Of a DNA stretch of 64,000 nt, positions 44,979 to 57,514 are shown piece by piece. How positions within the stretch are numbered: the stretch's first letter is position 1; each line of letters starts with the position of its first letter. The DNA is from Duganella aceris (GTDB lineage: Bacteria; Pseudomonadota; Gammaproteobacteria; Burkholderiales; Burkholderiaceae_D). The notes under the pieces were generated by a model, which saw nothing but the letters and a program-made list of their open reading frames with translations, did not search any database and was not told the DNA's origin. The translations under genes and the position numbers were made by a program. The stretch is taken from the NCBI RefSeq assembly GCF_011090165.1, contig NZ_JAADJT010000002.1:62001-126000 (forward strand). Direction: 5' to 3'.

Positions 44979-46115
44979 ATGAAAGCAGTCATCAGCGCCT
45001 ACGCCCGTTCACCCTTCCATTTCTCCCGTAAAGGCAAACTGGCCGAGGTCCGTCCCGACGATCTCGGCGCGCAAGTCGTGCAGGGCCTGATGCGGCGCAC
45101 CGGGCTCGATCCCAAGCTGCTCGACGACGTGATCCTCGGCTGCGCCTACCCGGAAGCGTCGCAGGGTAACAACCTGGCGCGCATCGTGTCGTTGCTGGCC
45201 GGCTTCCCGCACCAGGTCAGCGGCATGACCGTCAACCGCTTCTGTGGTTCGTCGATGTCGGCCATCCACATCGCCGCCGCGCAGATCGAGGCCGGCCTGG
45301 GCGAAGCCTATCTGTGCGTCGGCGTCGAGTCGATGACGATGGTGCCGCAGGGCGGCTTCAACTTCTCGCCGAATCCGCAGCTGCTGGCCGAGACCGACGC
45401 CTATATCAGCATGGGCGACACCGCCGAAAACGTGGCGCGCAAATACGAGATCGCACGCGCCGACCAGGAAGTGCTGGCGCTGCAATCGCACCAGAAGGCC
45501 GCCGCCGCGCGCGCCGCCGGCCTGCTGAAGGATGAAATCGTGCCGATCACCACCGCCGGCGGCGAAGTCGTCGCCGAAGACGGCTGCATCCGCCCCGGCA
45601 CCACGCTGGAAGCGCTGGCCGCGTTGAAACCGGTGTTCGATCCGGAACACGGCGTGGTCACGGCCGGCACCTCGTCGCCGCTGACCGACGGCGCCTCCGC
45701 CGTGCTGGTGACCAGCGAGGAATTCGCCCGCAAACACGGCCTGAAGCCGAGCGCGCGCATCGTCGCGATGGCGGCGGTCGGCGTCGATCCGGCGTTGATG
45801 GGCATCGGCCCGATTCCGGCCACGCAAAAGGCGCTGAGAATCGCCGGCCTGCAGGCCAGCGACATCGATGTGGCGGAGATCAACGAAGCCTTCGCCTCGC
45901 AGGCGCTGGCCTGCGTGCGCGAGCTGGGGATACGTCCGGAGGCGTTGAACATCGATGGCGGCGGCATGGCGATCGGCCATCCGCTCGGCGCCACCGGCGC
46001 GCGTATCACCGGCAAGGCCGCGGCCCTGCTGGAACGCACCGGCGGCCGCTATGCGCTGGCGGCGCAGTGTATCGGCGGCGGTCAAGGGATCGCGACCATC
46101 CTGGAGAAAATCTAG
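44979..46115 (+). CDS. Acetyl-CoA C-acyltransferase (thiolase)
   Basis: A 378-residue thiolase. Catalytic residues are visible: Cys89 in TVNRFCGSSMSAIH, His in GMAIGHPLGATGARI and the second Cys in AAQCIGGGQGIAT. It can act in fatty-acid beta-oxidation (degradative thiolase) or in condensation. No fadB partner lies nearby. Controlled by the divergent TetR regulator, it probably belongs to an inducible acyl-CoA pathway. AAGGAA precedes ATG. Confidence 0.92.
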   Translation: MKAVISAYARSPFHFSRKGKLAEVRPDDLGAQVVQGLMRRTGLDPKLLDDVILGCAYPEASQGNNLARIVSLLAGFPHQVSGMTVNRFCGSSMSAIHIAAAQIEAGLGEAYLCVGVESMTMVPQGGFNFSPNPQLLAETDAYISMGDTAENVARKYEIARADQEVLALQSHQKAAAARAAGLLKDEIVPITTAGGEVVAEDGCIRPGTTLEALAALKPVFDPEHGVVTAGTSSPLTDGASAVLVTSEEFARKHGLKPSARIVAMAAVGVDPALMGIGPIPATQKALRIAGLQASDIDVAEINEAFASQALACVRELGIRPEALNIDGGGMAIGHPLGATGARITGKAAALLERTGGRYALAAQCIGGGQGIATILEKI

Positions 46116-46121
46116 GCGGCC

Positions 46122-47609
46122 TTATTCGGCCACTTCGATGCAGTTGCGGCCCGCGCGCTTGGCGCGGTGCAGCGCCGCGTCGAGCCGGTCGAGCACTCCG
46201 GCGCCGCCCTCCTCCGGCCCGACCTGGGCCACGCCCAGGCTGACGCTGACGGTGGCGCCGCCCGGCCCGCCGACCGGCAGGTCGGCACTGGCGATCGCGC
46301 CGCACAGCTTGTCCGCCAGCCGCGCCGCGTCGGCGGCGGTGGTGTGGGTGGCGACGATCAGGAACTCCTCGCCGCGCATGCGGGCCAGCAGGTCCGAGGT
46401 GCGCAGCCGCTCCTTGACGGTCTCGGCGATCTTGCGCAGCGCGGCGTCGCCGACGCTGGAACCGTATAAATCGTTTGCCGAACGGAAGCTGCCGACATCG
46501 AACGACAGCACCGCCAGCGGCAGGCCGTAACGGCGCGCGCGGCGGATTTCGTTGTCCAGCATGTCCTCACCGGCGCGGCGGTTGGCGGCGCCGGTCACCG
46601 GATCCACGGTGCTCATCTGCGACAACTGGCTGGACAAGGCGTCGTTGCGGTGTTTCAGCTCGCTCATGCCCAGGCCGAAGCTGACAAACTGCGCCAGGCT
46701 GGCAAAGCAGGCGAACTGCTCGCGCGAAAAGGCGATGTGGCGGTCGAACATCAGACAGATGGCGCCCATTTCCGGGCCGCCCGGCTCGGCGCGCAGCGGC
46801 AGCGCCAGCACCATGCGCACGGCGCGGTCGTGCAGGCTCATGGCCAGTTCGGGATCGCCCGACTTTTCCGGCGCGTCCAGCAGCACCATGTCGCCGCGCG
46901 CCACCGCCATCAGCGGCGGGAACACTTCGCGCAACGGCGATTGCAGCAGGCGGTCGCGCCGTTGCAGCAGCCGCGCCAGGTCGAGGTGGTTGCGCGCCTC
47001 CTGCGCCACCAGTTGCAGGTCGCCGCGCGCCTTCATGTGCAGCAGCGCGGTGTGGCGCACGCCGGGGAAGTTGCACAGCGCCAGGCAGATTTGCGACGCC
47101 ATGGTGTCGATGTTGTCGATGCCGCTCAAGGCGCGCTGCAGGCTGCGCTGCACGCCCAGCAGGTCGCGCAGCTCCTTTTCCTTGTCGAGCAATTGCTGCT
47201 GCATCGCGGCGGCGGCATCGGCCGGCACGTGCAGCGCGCGTTTGACGGCCTGCTGCAACTCGTCGCTGAGGAGCGGGCTGAGGCGGTAATCGAAGGAGCC
47301 GTAGGCCATCAGGTCCGGCAGCCAGGCGCTGTGCTGGTAGGCGCACAGCACCAGCACCGGCGCGCCGGCGCGGCTGCGGATCAGGGCGCCCACGCCGGTC
47401 AGCTCGGCCAATTGCTCGTAACCGTTGAGGTCGATGACCAACAGATCGACCGGCCGCGCGGCCAGCGCGGCGGCGGCGGCGTCCACATGGTCGATCGACA
47501 TCAGCCGGGAGAACATTTCTCCGCAGTACGATTGAAACTGGGCGCGGCGTTCGGCGCTCGGGTTGAAATAGACACCGACACTGCCAGACCGGCTTTGCTC
47601 ATCCGCCAT
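46122..47609 (-). CDS. GAF-GGDEF diguanylate cyclase with altered signature
   Basis: A 495-residue protein from ATG 47609, with AGGAG upstream. Residues 10-125 look like a receiver-type domain (PVDLLVIDLNGYEQL). A GAF domain spans about 165-320. The GGDEF domain (about 335-490) has DPVTGAANRRAGEDML. The catalytic loop reads RMRGEEF (412-416), so the first Gly of GGEEF is Arg. An inhibitory RxxD site (RTSD) is present five residues upstream. RGEEF cyclases can be active, so activity cannot be ruled in or out. Confidence 0.87.
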   Translation of the reverse strand: MADEQSRSGSVGVYFNPSAERRAQFQSYCGEMFSRLMSIDHVDAAAAALAARPVDLLVIDLNGYEQLAELTGVGALIRSRAGAPVLVLCAYQHSAWLPDLMAYGSFDYRLSPLLSDELQQAVKRALHVPADAAAAMQQQLLDKEKELRDLLGVQRSLQRALSGIDNIDTMASQICLALCNFPGVRHTALLHMKARGDLQLVAQEARNHLDLARLLQRRDRLLQSPLREVFPPLMAVARGDMVLLDAPEKSGDPELAMSLHDRAVRMVLALPLRAEPGGPEMGAICLMFDRHIAFSREQFACFASLAQFVSFGLGMSELKHRNDALSSQLSQMSTVDPVTGAANRRAGEDMLDNEIRRARRYGLPLAVLSFDVGSFRSANDLYGSSVGDAALRKIAETVKERLRTSDLLARMRGEEFLIVATHTTAADAARLADKLCGAIASADLPVGGPGGATVSVSLGVAQVGPEEGGAGVLDRLDAALHRAKRAGRNCIEVAE

Positions 47610-47811
47610 GATGTTGCTCCTACGCATTTCTGGTTATCATTAAAATCGTCTCTGCCGGTAGTTTGCCATAAAGTTCATAATTAGCAATATTTTTTGCACT
47701 AAAGATCACTTTTTTGCTCTACGGCGTGGTTTGGGCGTCTATGTGAGCAAGCGCACCGTCTTTACCGCCGCCAGCGCCAATACTGTCCTTTCGAGATTAT
47801 GGGAGGATATG

Positions 47812-48795
47812 ATGGCTCATTCGGAGAACAAGGCCGATCCCGGCACCGCCAGCCAGCAGCGCGACATTCAGCAGCGCCAGGACCGCACCGACCGGCGCGC
47901 CGGCGACATCCCCGGCAGCAAACCGGTACAGACCACGCGTCACGAGTATCCCGGCACGCCGCTGCCCGCACAGCATCTGAGCAAGCCGGGAGTGGAGGCC
48001 GAGATGCGGCTCAAGCCGGAATTCATGGCGCCCGACTATTGCGGCAGCGGCAAGCTGGCCGGCATGGCGGCGATCATCACCGGCGGCGACTCCGGCATCG
48101 GCCGCGCGGTGGCGGTGCTGTTCGCGCGCGAAGGCGCGGACGTGGCCATCATTTATCTGGACGAGGATCGCGACGCGCAGGATACCAAGCGCCATGTGGA
48201 GGCCGAAGGCCAGGCCTGTCTGCTGTTGCGCGGCGACGTGCGCGACATGGGGTTCTGCCGCGACGCCGCCGAGCGCGCGCACGAGCGATTCGGCCGGCTC
48301 GACATCCTGGTCAACAACGCGGCCTTCCAGGAGCATGCGGAAAAGCTCACCGACCTGACCGAGGACCGCTTCGACATGACCATGAAGACCAATGTCTACG
48401 GCTACTTCCACATGGCCAAGGCGGTGCTGCCGTACCTGAAGCGCGGCGCGTCGATCATCAACACCGGTTCGGTGACGGGGCTGAAGGGTTCCAAGCATCT
48501 GCTGGACTACTCGACCACCAAGGGCGCGATCCATGCGTTCACCATGTCGCTGGCGGCCAACCTGCTGGAGATGGGCATCCGCGTCAACGCGGTGGCGCCG
48601 GGGCCGGTGTGGACGCCGCTCAATCCCGCCGACCAGTCGCCCGAGAAGATCACGTCGTTCGGCGCGGATACCGACATGAAGCGTCCGGCGCAGCCGCAGG
48701 AGCTGTCGCCGGCCTATGTGTTTTTGGCGGCGCCCTGCTGCTCCAGCTACATCAGCGGCGTGGTGTTGCCGGTTACCGGTTCGGTGGGAGAATAA
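47812..48795 (+). CDS. Short-chain dehydrogenase of the general-stress type
   Basis: A 327-residue SDR. The start is ATG 47812, 5 nt after GGGAGG; frames starting further upstream lack this. The first 75 residues are a polar extension (GSKPVQTTRHEYPGTPLP) typical of YhdF/YdaD-like stress SDRs. The NAD(P) site is AAIITGGDSGIGRAVAVLFA, with NNAA, and catalytic Ser, Tyr and Lys in NTGSVTGL and YSTTKGAIHAF. The stop lies 2 bp before the Ku start, suggesting one transcript with ku and a stress setting. Confidence 0.88.
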   Translation: MAHSENKADPGTASQQRDIQQRQDRTDRRAGDIPGSKPVQTTRHEYPGTPLPAQHLSKPGVEAEMRLKPEFMAPDYCGSGKLAGMAAIITGGDSGIGRAVAVLFAREGADVAIIYLDEDRDAQDTKRHVEAEGQACLLLRGDVRDMGFCRDAAERAHERFGRLDILVNNAAFQEHAEKLTDLTEDRFDMTMKTNVYGYFHMAKAVLPYLKRGASIINTGSVTGLKGSKHLLDYSTTKGAIHAFTMSLAANLLEMGIRVNAVAPGPVWTPLNPADQSPEKITSFGADTDMKRPAQPQELSPAYVFLAAPCCSSYISGVVLPVTGSVGE

Positions 48796-48797
48796 CC

Positions 48798-49703
48798 ATG
48801 GCCACGCGCGCGTTGTGGAAGGGTGCGATCAGCTTCGGGCTGGTGCACATTCCCGTCGAGTTGTATTCGGCGGTGCAGGAACATGAGCTGGATCTGACGA
48901 TGCTGGACCGGCGCGACTTTTCGCCGGTCGGCTATAAACGCTACAACAAGAAGACCGGCAAGGAAGTGACCTGGGACGATATCGTCAAAGGCTACGAGTA
49001 CGAGGACAACGAATACGTGGTGCTGAGCGACGAGGATCTGAAGCGCGCCAATCCGGAGGCGACGCAGACCATCGACATCCAGGCCTTCGTCGACGCGGCC
49101 GACGTGCCGCTGACCCATTACGAGCATCCCTACAATCTGGCGCCATCCAAGGGCGGCGCGAAAGTCTACGCGCTGCTGCGCGAGACGCTGCGCAAGGCCG
49201 GCAAGATCGGCATCGCGACGGTGGTGATGCGCACCAAGCAGCATCTGTGCGCGCTGGTCTGCATCGACGACAAGATCGTGCTCAACACGCTGCGCTATGC
49301 GGCGGAGATCCGCGATACCGAGGAACTGAAGCTGCCGCCGGCGACCATGAAGGCGGCTGGCATCAGCGACAAGGAGCTGCAGATGGCGCTGTCGCTGGTC
49401 GAGGGCATGAGCGAGGAATGGAAGCCGGAGCAGTATCACGACACCTACAAGGACGATGTGCTGGCGCTGGTGAAGAAGAAGATCAAGGCCGGCCAGACCA
49501 AGACCATCACCGCGGCCGAGCCGGAAGCCAAGGCGCCGAAGTCGTCCAACGTGGTCGATCTGGTGGCGCTGCTGCAGGACAGCCTGGGCAAGCGTCCCGC
49601 CAAAAGCGCGACCAAGGCCAAGACGGCGACCGCCGCCAAGCCCGCCGCCGCCCGCAAGCCGGCAGCGCGCAAGGCTCCCGCCGCCTCTCGCAAGGCGGCA
49701 TGA
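48798..49703 (+). CDS. ku: Bacterial Ku protein for non-homologous end joining
   Basis: A 301-residue Ku homodimer protein: MATRALWKGAISFGLVHIPV is the classic opening. VVLSDEDLKRANPEATQTID and the conserved core follow. The C-terminal 45 residues are Lys/Ala/Pro repeats (KPAAARKPAARKAPAASRKA), an extended basic tail that in other Ku proteins modulates DNA binding. Ku binds double-strand ends and recruits LigD, encoded by the convergent gene 6 bp away. A GGGAG site precedes ATG. Confidence 0.95.
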   Translation: MATRALWKGAISFGLVHIPVELYSAVQEHELDLTMLDRRDFSPVGYKRYNKKTGKEVTWDDIVKGYEYEDNEYVVLSDEDLKRANPEATQTIDIQAFVDAADVPLTHYEHPYNLAPSKGGAKVYALLRETLRKAGKIGIATVVMRTKQHLCALVCIDDKIVLNTLRYAAEIRDTEELKLPPATMKAAGISDKELQMALSLVEGMSEEWKPEQYHDTYKDDVLALVKKKIKAGQTKTITAAEPEAKAPKSSNVVDLVALLQDSLGKRPAKSATKAKTATAAKPAAARKPAARKAPAASRKAA

Positions 49704-49709
49704 TATGAA

Positions 49710-52229
49710 TTAGTCGGCGCCCGGCTTGAAACCCAGCAGTTTCATCGCCGGCGCCAGTCCTTTCGCGGCCTTGGCGTAATCGTCCCACGGCGTATTGCCG
49801 ACATCGAGCCGCGTGTGCACGGTGGCGACGGTCCAATGGTCGCCGCCGCGCAGCTCGCCCAATTCCTCCCACGTCACCGGCACCGAGATTCCCATACCGG
49901 GCCGCGCGCGCGCCGACCAGGCGCAGGCGGTGGTCGAGCCGCGCCCGTTGCGCAGGTAATCGATGAAGATCTTGCCGATGCGGTTACTCGGGCCGCTCTT
50001 CAGCACGAAGCGTTCCGGTATGTTCTGCGCCATGTGCGCGACGATCGCCTGCGAAAAGGCCTTAACGTCATCCCAGCCGTAGCCCGGCTTGATCGGCACC
50101 ACCACGTGCAGGCCCTTGCCGCCGCTGGTCTTGAGGAAGGCCGGCAGGCCGAGATGATCGAGGAAGGCGTGCATCAGCTGCGCCGCCTCCTGCACCTGCG
50201 CCCAGGTGACGCCCTTGCCGGGGTCGAGGTCGAAGATCATGCGGTTCGGTTTTTCGTAGCTGGTGGCGTTGGCGTTCTGCGTGTGCAGTTCGACCACGTT
50301 CCACTGCGCCGCCGACAGCAATCCCTGCTCGGTCGAGACCTCCAGCATCGGCGGGTGCTCGGGATCGAGCGCTTGCTTGAGCTGCTTCACGCCGGGCAGC
50401 TTGTTGATCTCGGCGTGCTTCTGGAAGAACAGCTCGCCGCCGACGCCGGCCGGCGCGCGCACCAGCGACACCGGCCGCCCTTTCAGGTGCGGCAGCATCA
50501 GGTCGCCGACCAGCGCGTAGTAGCGCACCAGCGATATCTTGGTGGCGCCGCTTTGCTTGTCGATCACGCGGTCTGGATTGGTGACTTTGAGCGATGCCGG
50601 CAGTTTTCCTTGTAGGGTGGGTTCCACGGTTTTCTCCTCGGTCAGGTGGGCCGGCAGTTCGCGCGTGATGGCGCTGGCCTTCTTGTCCTTGCGCAGCCCT
50701 TGGAATACGGAGTGGCGGATCGAGCCGGAACGGGTCCATTCGCCGAAACTGACTTCCGCCACCAGCGTGGGCTTGAGCCAGTGCGCCTTCTTGTCGATCT
50801 CGCGGCTGGGGGCGAACGGATTTTTGTCGGTGGCCAGCTTGTCCATTTTGGCTTTGACGTCGGCCAGCGTGGCGGCGTTGAAGCCGGTGCCGACGTTGCC
50901 GGCGTATTGCAGCTTGCCGTCGGCGTCGTAGGTGCCGAGCAGCAGCGAGCCGAAGCCGCTGCGCGAGCCCTGGGGATCGGTATAGCCGCCGATGACGAAT
51001 TCCTGCCGCTGGCCGCATTTGAGCTTGATCCAGGTGCCGCCACGGCGTGAGGTGTAGCGCGAGTCGCGGCGCTTGCCTATGATGCCTTCGAGGCCCATGC
51101 GGCAGGCGGCGGCCACCATCTCCTGCGGCGTGGCGTCCAGCGCCGCGCTGAAACGGACCGTATCGGTGGCGCGCTTGTTCATGATGTCTTGCAGGATGGC
51201 GCGGCGCTCTTCCAGAAGCACGTCGCGCAGGTCGCGGCCGTTGTGGAAAGGTATGTCGAACAGGAAGTATACGATGTCGCCGGGATTGGCTTCATCGAAG
51301 GCGTTTTGCAGCAGGCCGAAGTCGGGGCGGCCTTCGTCGTTGTGCACCACGATCTCGCCGTCGTACCAGCCGGTGGGGAGCTTCATCTTCTCCAACGCGG
51401 CGCGTAGCGGTTGCAGCTTGTGCGTCCAGTCGTTGCCGTTGCGGGTGAGCAGGCGGATGTCCTTGCCGTCGACGCGGGCCAGCAGGCGGTAGCCGTCGAA
51501 CTTGATTTCGAACAGCCATTCCTCCGGCGATGGCGGCGGCGCATCGACCAGCGTCGCCAGCTGCGGCGACAGGCTGTCGGGCAGCGCCGCCTTGGGCGCT
51601 TCGGCCTGCGACGGCTTGGCCTTCGCGGCGGCGCCCTTGGCGGCGTCGCGTGGCGTGGCGGCGGCGTGCGGCCCGCCGGGCATTGGCAGCGCCTTGACGC
51701 TGTCCGGCATCTCGTCGACCACACTGAACTCCTCGGCCGGCCGGGCGTGATCGTCCTTCTCCTTAATCAGCAGCCACGGCTCCTGCTTCTCGCCCTTCCC
51801 CTTCATGCGCACCAGCACCCAGCGGCCGTGCATCTTGTGCCCTGTCAGCTCGAATTTGAGGTTGCCCGCCGCCAGCCCCTTGTGCGGATCGTCCAGCGGC
51901 CGCCAGATGCCCTTGTCCCAGATAATCACCTTGCCCGCGCCGTACTGCTTGGCCGGAATCGTCCCTTCGAAATCATTGTAGGAGATCGGATGATCCTCGA
52001 CGTGCACCGCCATCCGCTTGTCATGGGTGTCATAGCTCGGCCCTTTGGGCACGGCCCAACTCATCATCACCCCGTCCAGCTCCAGCCGAAAGTCGTAGTG
52101 CAGCCGGCTGGCCCAATGCTTCTGGATGACGAACTTGAGCGCCTCGCCACCCAGGTCGCCGCCTTCGGCCGGTTCCGGGGTGATAGAGAAGTTGCGCTTG
52201 GCCTTGTAGGTTTTGAGGGAATCGTTCAT
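49710..52229 (-). CDS. ligD: ATP-dependent DNA ligase D (LigD)
   Basis: An 839-residue multidomain enzyme from ATG 52229. It has an N-terminal 3'-phosphoesterase domain (KHWASRLHYDFRLELDGVMM, HVEDHPISYNDFEGTIPAKQ). The ligase has active-site Lys243 in FEIKFDGYRLLAR and YDGEIVVHNDEGRPDF. The C-terminal primase/polymerase domain has MIFDLDPGKGVTWAQV and FLKTSGGKGLHVVVPI. Order PE-LIG-POL is as in Pseudomonas LigD. It completes end joining with Ku. Confidence 0.95.
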   Translation of the reverse strand: MNDSLKTYKAKRNFSITPEPAEGGDLGGEALKFVIQKHWASRLHYDFRLELDGVMMSWAVPKGPSYDTHDKRMAVHVEDHPISYNDFEGTIPAKQYGAGKVIIWDKGIWRPLDDPHKGLAAGNLKFELTGHKMHGRWVLVRMKGKGEKQEPWLLIKEKDDHARPAEEFSVVDEMPDSVKALPMPGGPHAAATPRDAAKGAAAKAKPSQAEAPKAALPDSLSPQLATLVDAPPPSPEEWLFEIKFDGYRLLARVDGKDIRLLTRNGNDWTHKLQPLRAALEKMKLPTGWYDGEIVVHNDEGRPDFGLLQNAFDEANPGDIVYFLFDIPFHNGRDLRDVLLEERRAILQDIMNKRATDTVRFSAALDATPQEMVAAACRMGLEGIIGKRRDSRYTSRRGGTWIKLKCGQRQEFVIGGYTDPQGSRSGFGSLLLGTYDADGKLQYAGNVGTGFNAATLADVKAKMDKLATDKNPFAPSREIDKKAHWLKPTLVAEVSFGEWTRSGSIRHSVFQGLRKDKKASAITRELPAHLTEEKTVEPTLQGKLPASLKVTNPDRVIDKQSGATKISLVRYYALVGDLMLPHLKGRPVSLVRAPAGVGGELFFQKHAEINKLPGVKQLKQALDPEHPPMLEVSTEQGLLSAAQWNVVELHTQNANATSYEKPNRMIFDLDPGKGVTWAQVQEAAQLMHAFLDHLGLPAFLKTSGGKGLHVVVPIKPGYGWDDVKAFSQAIVAHMAQNIPERFVLKSGPSNRIGKIFIDYLRNGRGSTTACAWSARARPGMGISVPVTWEELGELRGGDHWTVATVHTRLDVGNTPWDDYAKAAKGLAPAMKLLGFKPGAD

Positions 52230-52389
52230 TCCACCAGCGTATGCCGGTCCAGCGGCGCACACCGTGCGATGACGAACATGTAAGCGATTGTAAAGCCCTG
52301 TCAACGCATCCGAACCGGGCCGCGTTTTCTGCTCAGTGACACGGGAATTGTCCCGGGCCCTAAAATCAAACTGAATGAGGATCTTCACC

Positions 52390-52728
52390 ATGAACAAACT
52401 TATCGCTACCCTGATCGCCGGCCTGTTCGCAACCGCTGCTTTTGCACAGACTCCAGCTCCAGCGCCAACTCCAGCCGCTGCCAAAGCCGAAGCCAAGGAA
52501 ACCAAAGCCGTCGCCAAAGCCGACGCTAAAGAAACCAAAGCCGAGATCAAAGCCGAAGCCAAGACCCAAAAAGTCGCCGCTGAAGCCAACAAAGACGTAG
52601 CCGTCGCCAAAGCCGACGAAAAAGCCGACAAGGCCGATGCCCACGCCAAGGCCGCCAAGACCAAAGCCAAAGCCCATAACAAGGCAGCCAAGGAAGAAGG
52701 CGTCGCGGCACCAGTCGTCACCAAGTAA
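52390..52728 (+). CDS. Small secreted Ala/Lys-rich protein
   Basis: A 112-residue protein from ATG 52390 with GAGGA upstream. Its signal peptide is MNKLIATLIAGLFATAAFAQ. The mature part is a low-complexity helix of AKAE, AKET and AKAD repeats with many Lys and Asp. It may be a periplasmic or envelope coiled helix; no family was recognised. A strong rho-independent terminator follows. The upstream gap has a short dyad (CGGGA-N4-TCCCG, 52341-52354). Confidence 0.7.
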   Translation: MNKLIATLIAGLFATAAFAQTPAPAPTPAAAKAEAKETKAVAKADAKETKAEIKAEAKTQKVAAEANKDVAVAKADEKADKADAHAKAAKTKAKAHNKAAKEEGVAAPVVTK

Positions 52729-52740
52729 TCCTCACGCCCG

Positions 52741-52800
52741 CGGCGGGCTACGGCCCGCCGGGACGAAAAAAAAGGCGGATCCTTTCGGATCCGCCTTTCT
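52741..52800. terminator. Bidirectional rho-independent terminator
   Basis: AAAGGCGGATCC-TTTC-GGATCCGCCTTT (52771-52798) is a perfect 12-bp stem with an A tract on the left and T residues on the right, so it can terminate both the small gene and the convergent efflux operon. A second stem, CGGCGGGC-TACG-GCCCGCCG, lies at 52741-52760. Confidence 0.85.
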
Positions 52801-52815
52801 CATTTGCCTTGCGGA

Positions 52816-54321
52816 TTACCGCTGCGCGATCGCCGGCTGGCCCGACGCTGTCGCGCCATCCCAACCGCCGCCCAGCGCGCGGATCAACGCCACCGTGGTC
52901 ACCGCGCGATTGCCGCGCAATTGCACCGCGCTACGCTCGACCGCCGCCAGGTTGCGCTGCGCGTCCAGCAGATCCAGATAGCTGGAGCGGCCGGCATCGT
53001 ACAGCTTCTGCGCCAGATCCGACGAACGGCGCGCCGACACCAGCGCATCTTCGATCTGCACCGTCTGGCCGGCCAGGATACGCAGGCCCGCCAGATTGTC
53101 TTCCACTTCCGCGAACGCCACCAGCACGTTCTGACGATAAGTGCCGACCGATTCTTCCAGCGCCGCTTCGCTGCGCGAGATGTTGGCCTTGTTGCGGCCA
53201 CCATCGATCAACGGCATCGACATCAACGCACCCAGCACCCACGAACGGCTGCTCCACTTGAACACTTCCGCCACCGTGTTGCCGGAAGCGCCACCGGCGG
53301 CGGCGTTCAGGGTCAAGGCCGGGAACATCGCCGACTTGGCGACGCCGATGCGGGCGTTCGACGCTTCCATCGCGCGCTGTGCGGCGGCGATGTCGGGACG
53401 GCGTTCCAGCAGCGACGACGGCAGACCCGCCGGAATCGCCGGCATCAGCGACGTATCCAGCAGCGGGCTGACGCCGGCCGTGTAGCTGGCCGCCGGTTTG
53501 CCCAGCAGGACCGCCAGCGCATGCTCGGTGGTCACGCGTTGACGCTGCAGGCCGATGGCTTCGGCGCGGGTGGTCGCCAGTTCGGTCTTGGCGCGGGCCA
53601 GGTCGAATTCGCCGATGTCGCCCAGGTCGAAGCGACGCTGGTTGACCTTGACGTTTTCTTCGCGGGTCTGCACCGTGCGGTTCAGCGTATCCAGCTCGGC
53701 GTCGGTGGCGCGCAGACGGAAGTAAGTCTGCGCCACATCGGCTTGCACCGACAGCAGCACCGAACGATAGGTCGCTTCGATCGAAGCGGCGTCGTTGCGG
53801 GCGGCGCTGACGTTGGACGATACGCGGCCGAACAGATCGACCTCGTAGCTGGCCGTCAGGTTGGCCTGGAACACATTGCCCGGCGCGGTGACCGGAGCGC
53901 CGGCCGGCAGGCCGAGCGCCACGTTCGACTGCTGCTGGCGCGCCGCGCCGACGTTGACGCCGACTTGCGGAATGCGGTCGGCTTCGGCGATGCCGGCGAT
54001 GGCGCGGGCCTGCTTGACGCGGGCGGCCGCCACGGCCAGGTTGGCGTTGGCCTTGGTGGCTTCCGCGATCAGCTCATTCAGGGCTGGATCGTTGAAAGCC
54101 AGCCACCACTCGCCGCGCGGCTGCGCTTCGGCGGCCTGCGCCTGTTTCCAGGTGCTGCCGTCGGCGGCGGTCTTCACCTCGGCCGATGGCAGTTGCGATT
54201 CCTTGAACGCGGTCGGCACTTCCACCACCGGCTGCTTGAATTCCGGCGCGGCGCATGCGGTCATCAGCAAGGCCGCCAGTACAGGCGCCACACCTTTTGC
54301 GATCATCTGCAGCTTATTCAT
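52816..54321 (-). CDS. RND efflux outer-membrane factor (OprM/NodT family)
   Basis: A 501-residue TolC-like lipoprotein from ATG 54321. It has a lipobox (ALLMTACAAPEF). Motifs NANLAVAAARVKQARAIAGI and LLERRPDIAAAQRAMEASNA are typical of OprM. It starts 1 bp after the permease stop codon, so the three efflux genes form one operon. It gives the pump its outer-membrane channel. Confidence 0.93.
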   Translation of the reverse strand: MNKLQMIAKGVAPVLAALLMTACAAPEFKQPVVEVPTAFKESQLPSAEVKTAADGSTWKQAQAAEAQPRGEWWLAFNDPALNELIAEATKANANLAVAAARVKQARAIAGIAEADRIPQVGVNVGAARQQQSNVALGLPAGAPVTAPGNVFQANLTASYEVDLFGRVSSNVSAARNDAASIEATYRSVLLSVQADVAQTYFRLRATDAELDTLNRTVQTREENVKVNQRRFDLGDIGEFDLARAKTELATTRAEAIGLQRQRVTTEHALAVLLGKPAASYTAGVSPLLDTSLMPAIPAGLPSSLLERRPDIAAAQRAMEASNARIGVAKSAMFPALTLNAAAGGASGNTVAEVFKWSSRSWVLGALMSMPLIDGGRNKANISRSEAALEESVGTYRQNVLVAFAEVEDNLAGLRILAGQTVQIEDALVSARRSSDLAQKLYDAGRSSYLDLLDAQRNLAAVERSAVQLRGNRAVTTVALIRALGGGWDGATASGQPAIAQR

Positions 54322-54322
54322 A

Positions 54323-57511
<3,189 letters not shown>

Positions 57512-57514
57512 TGC

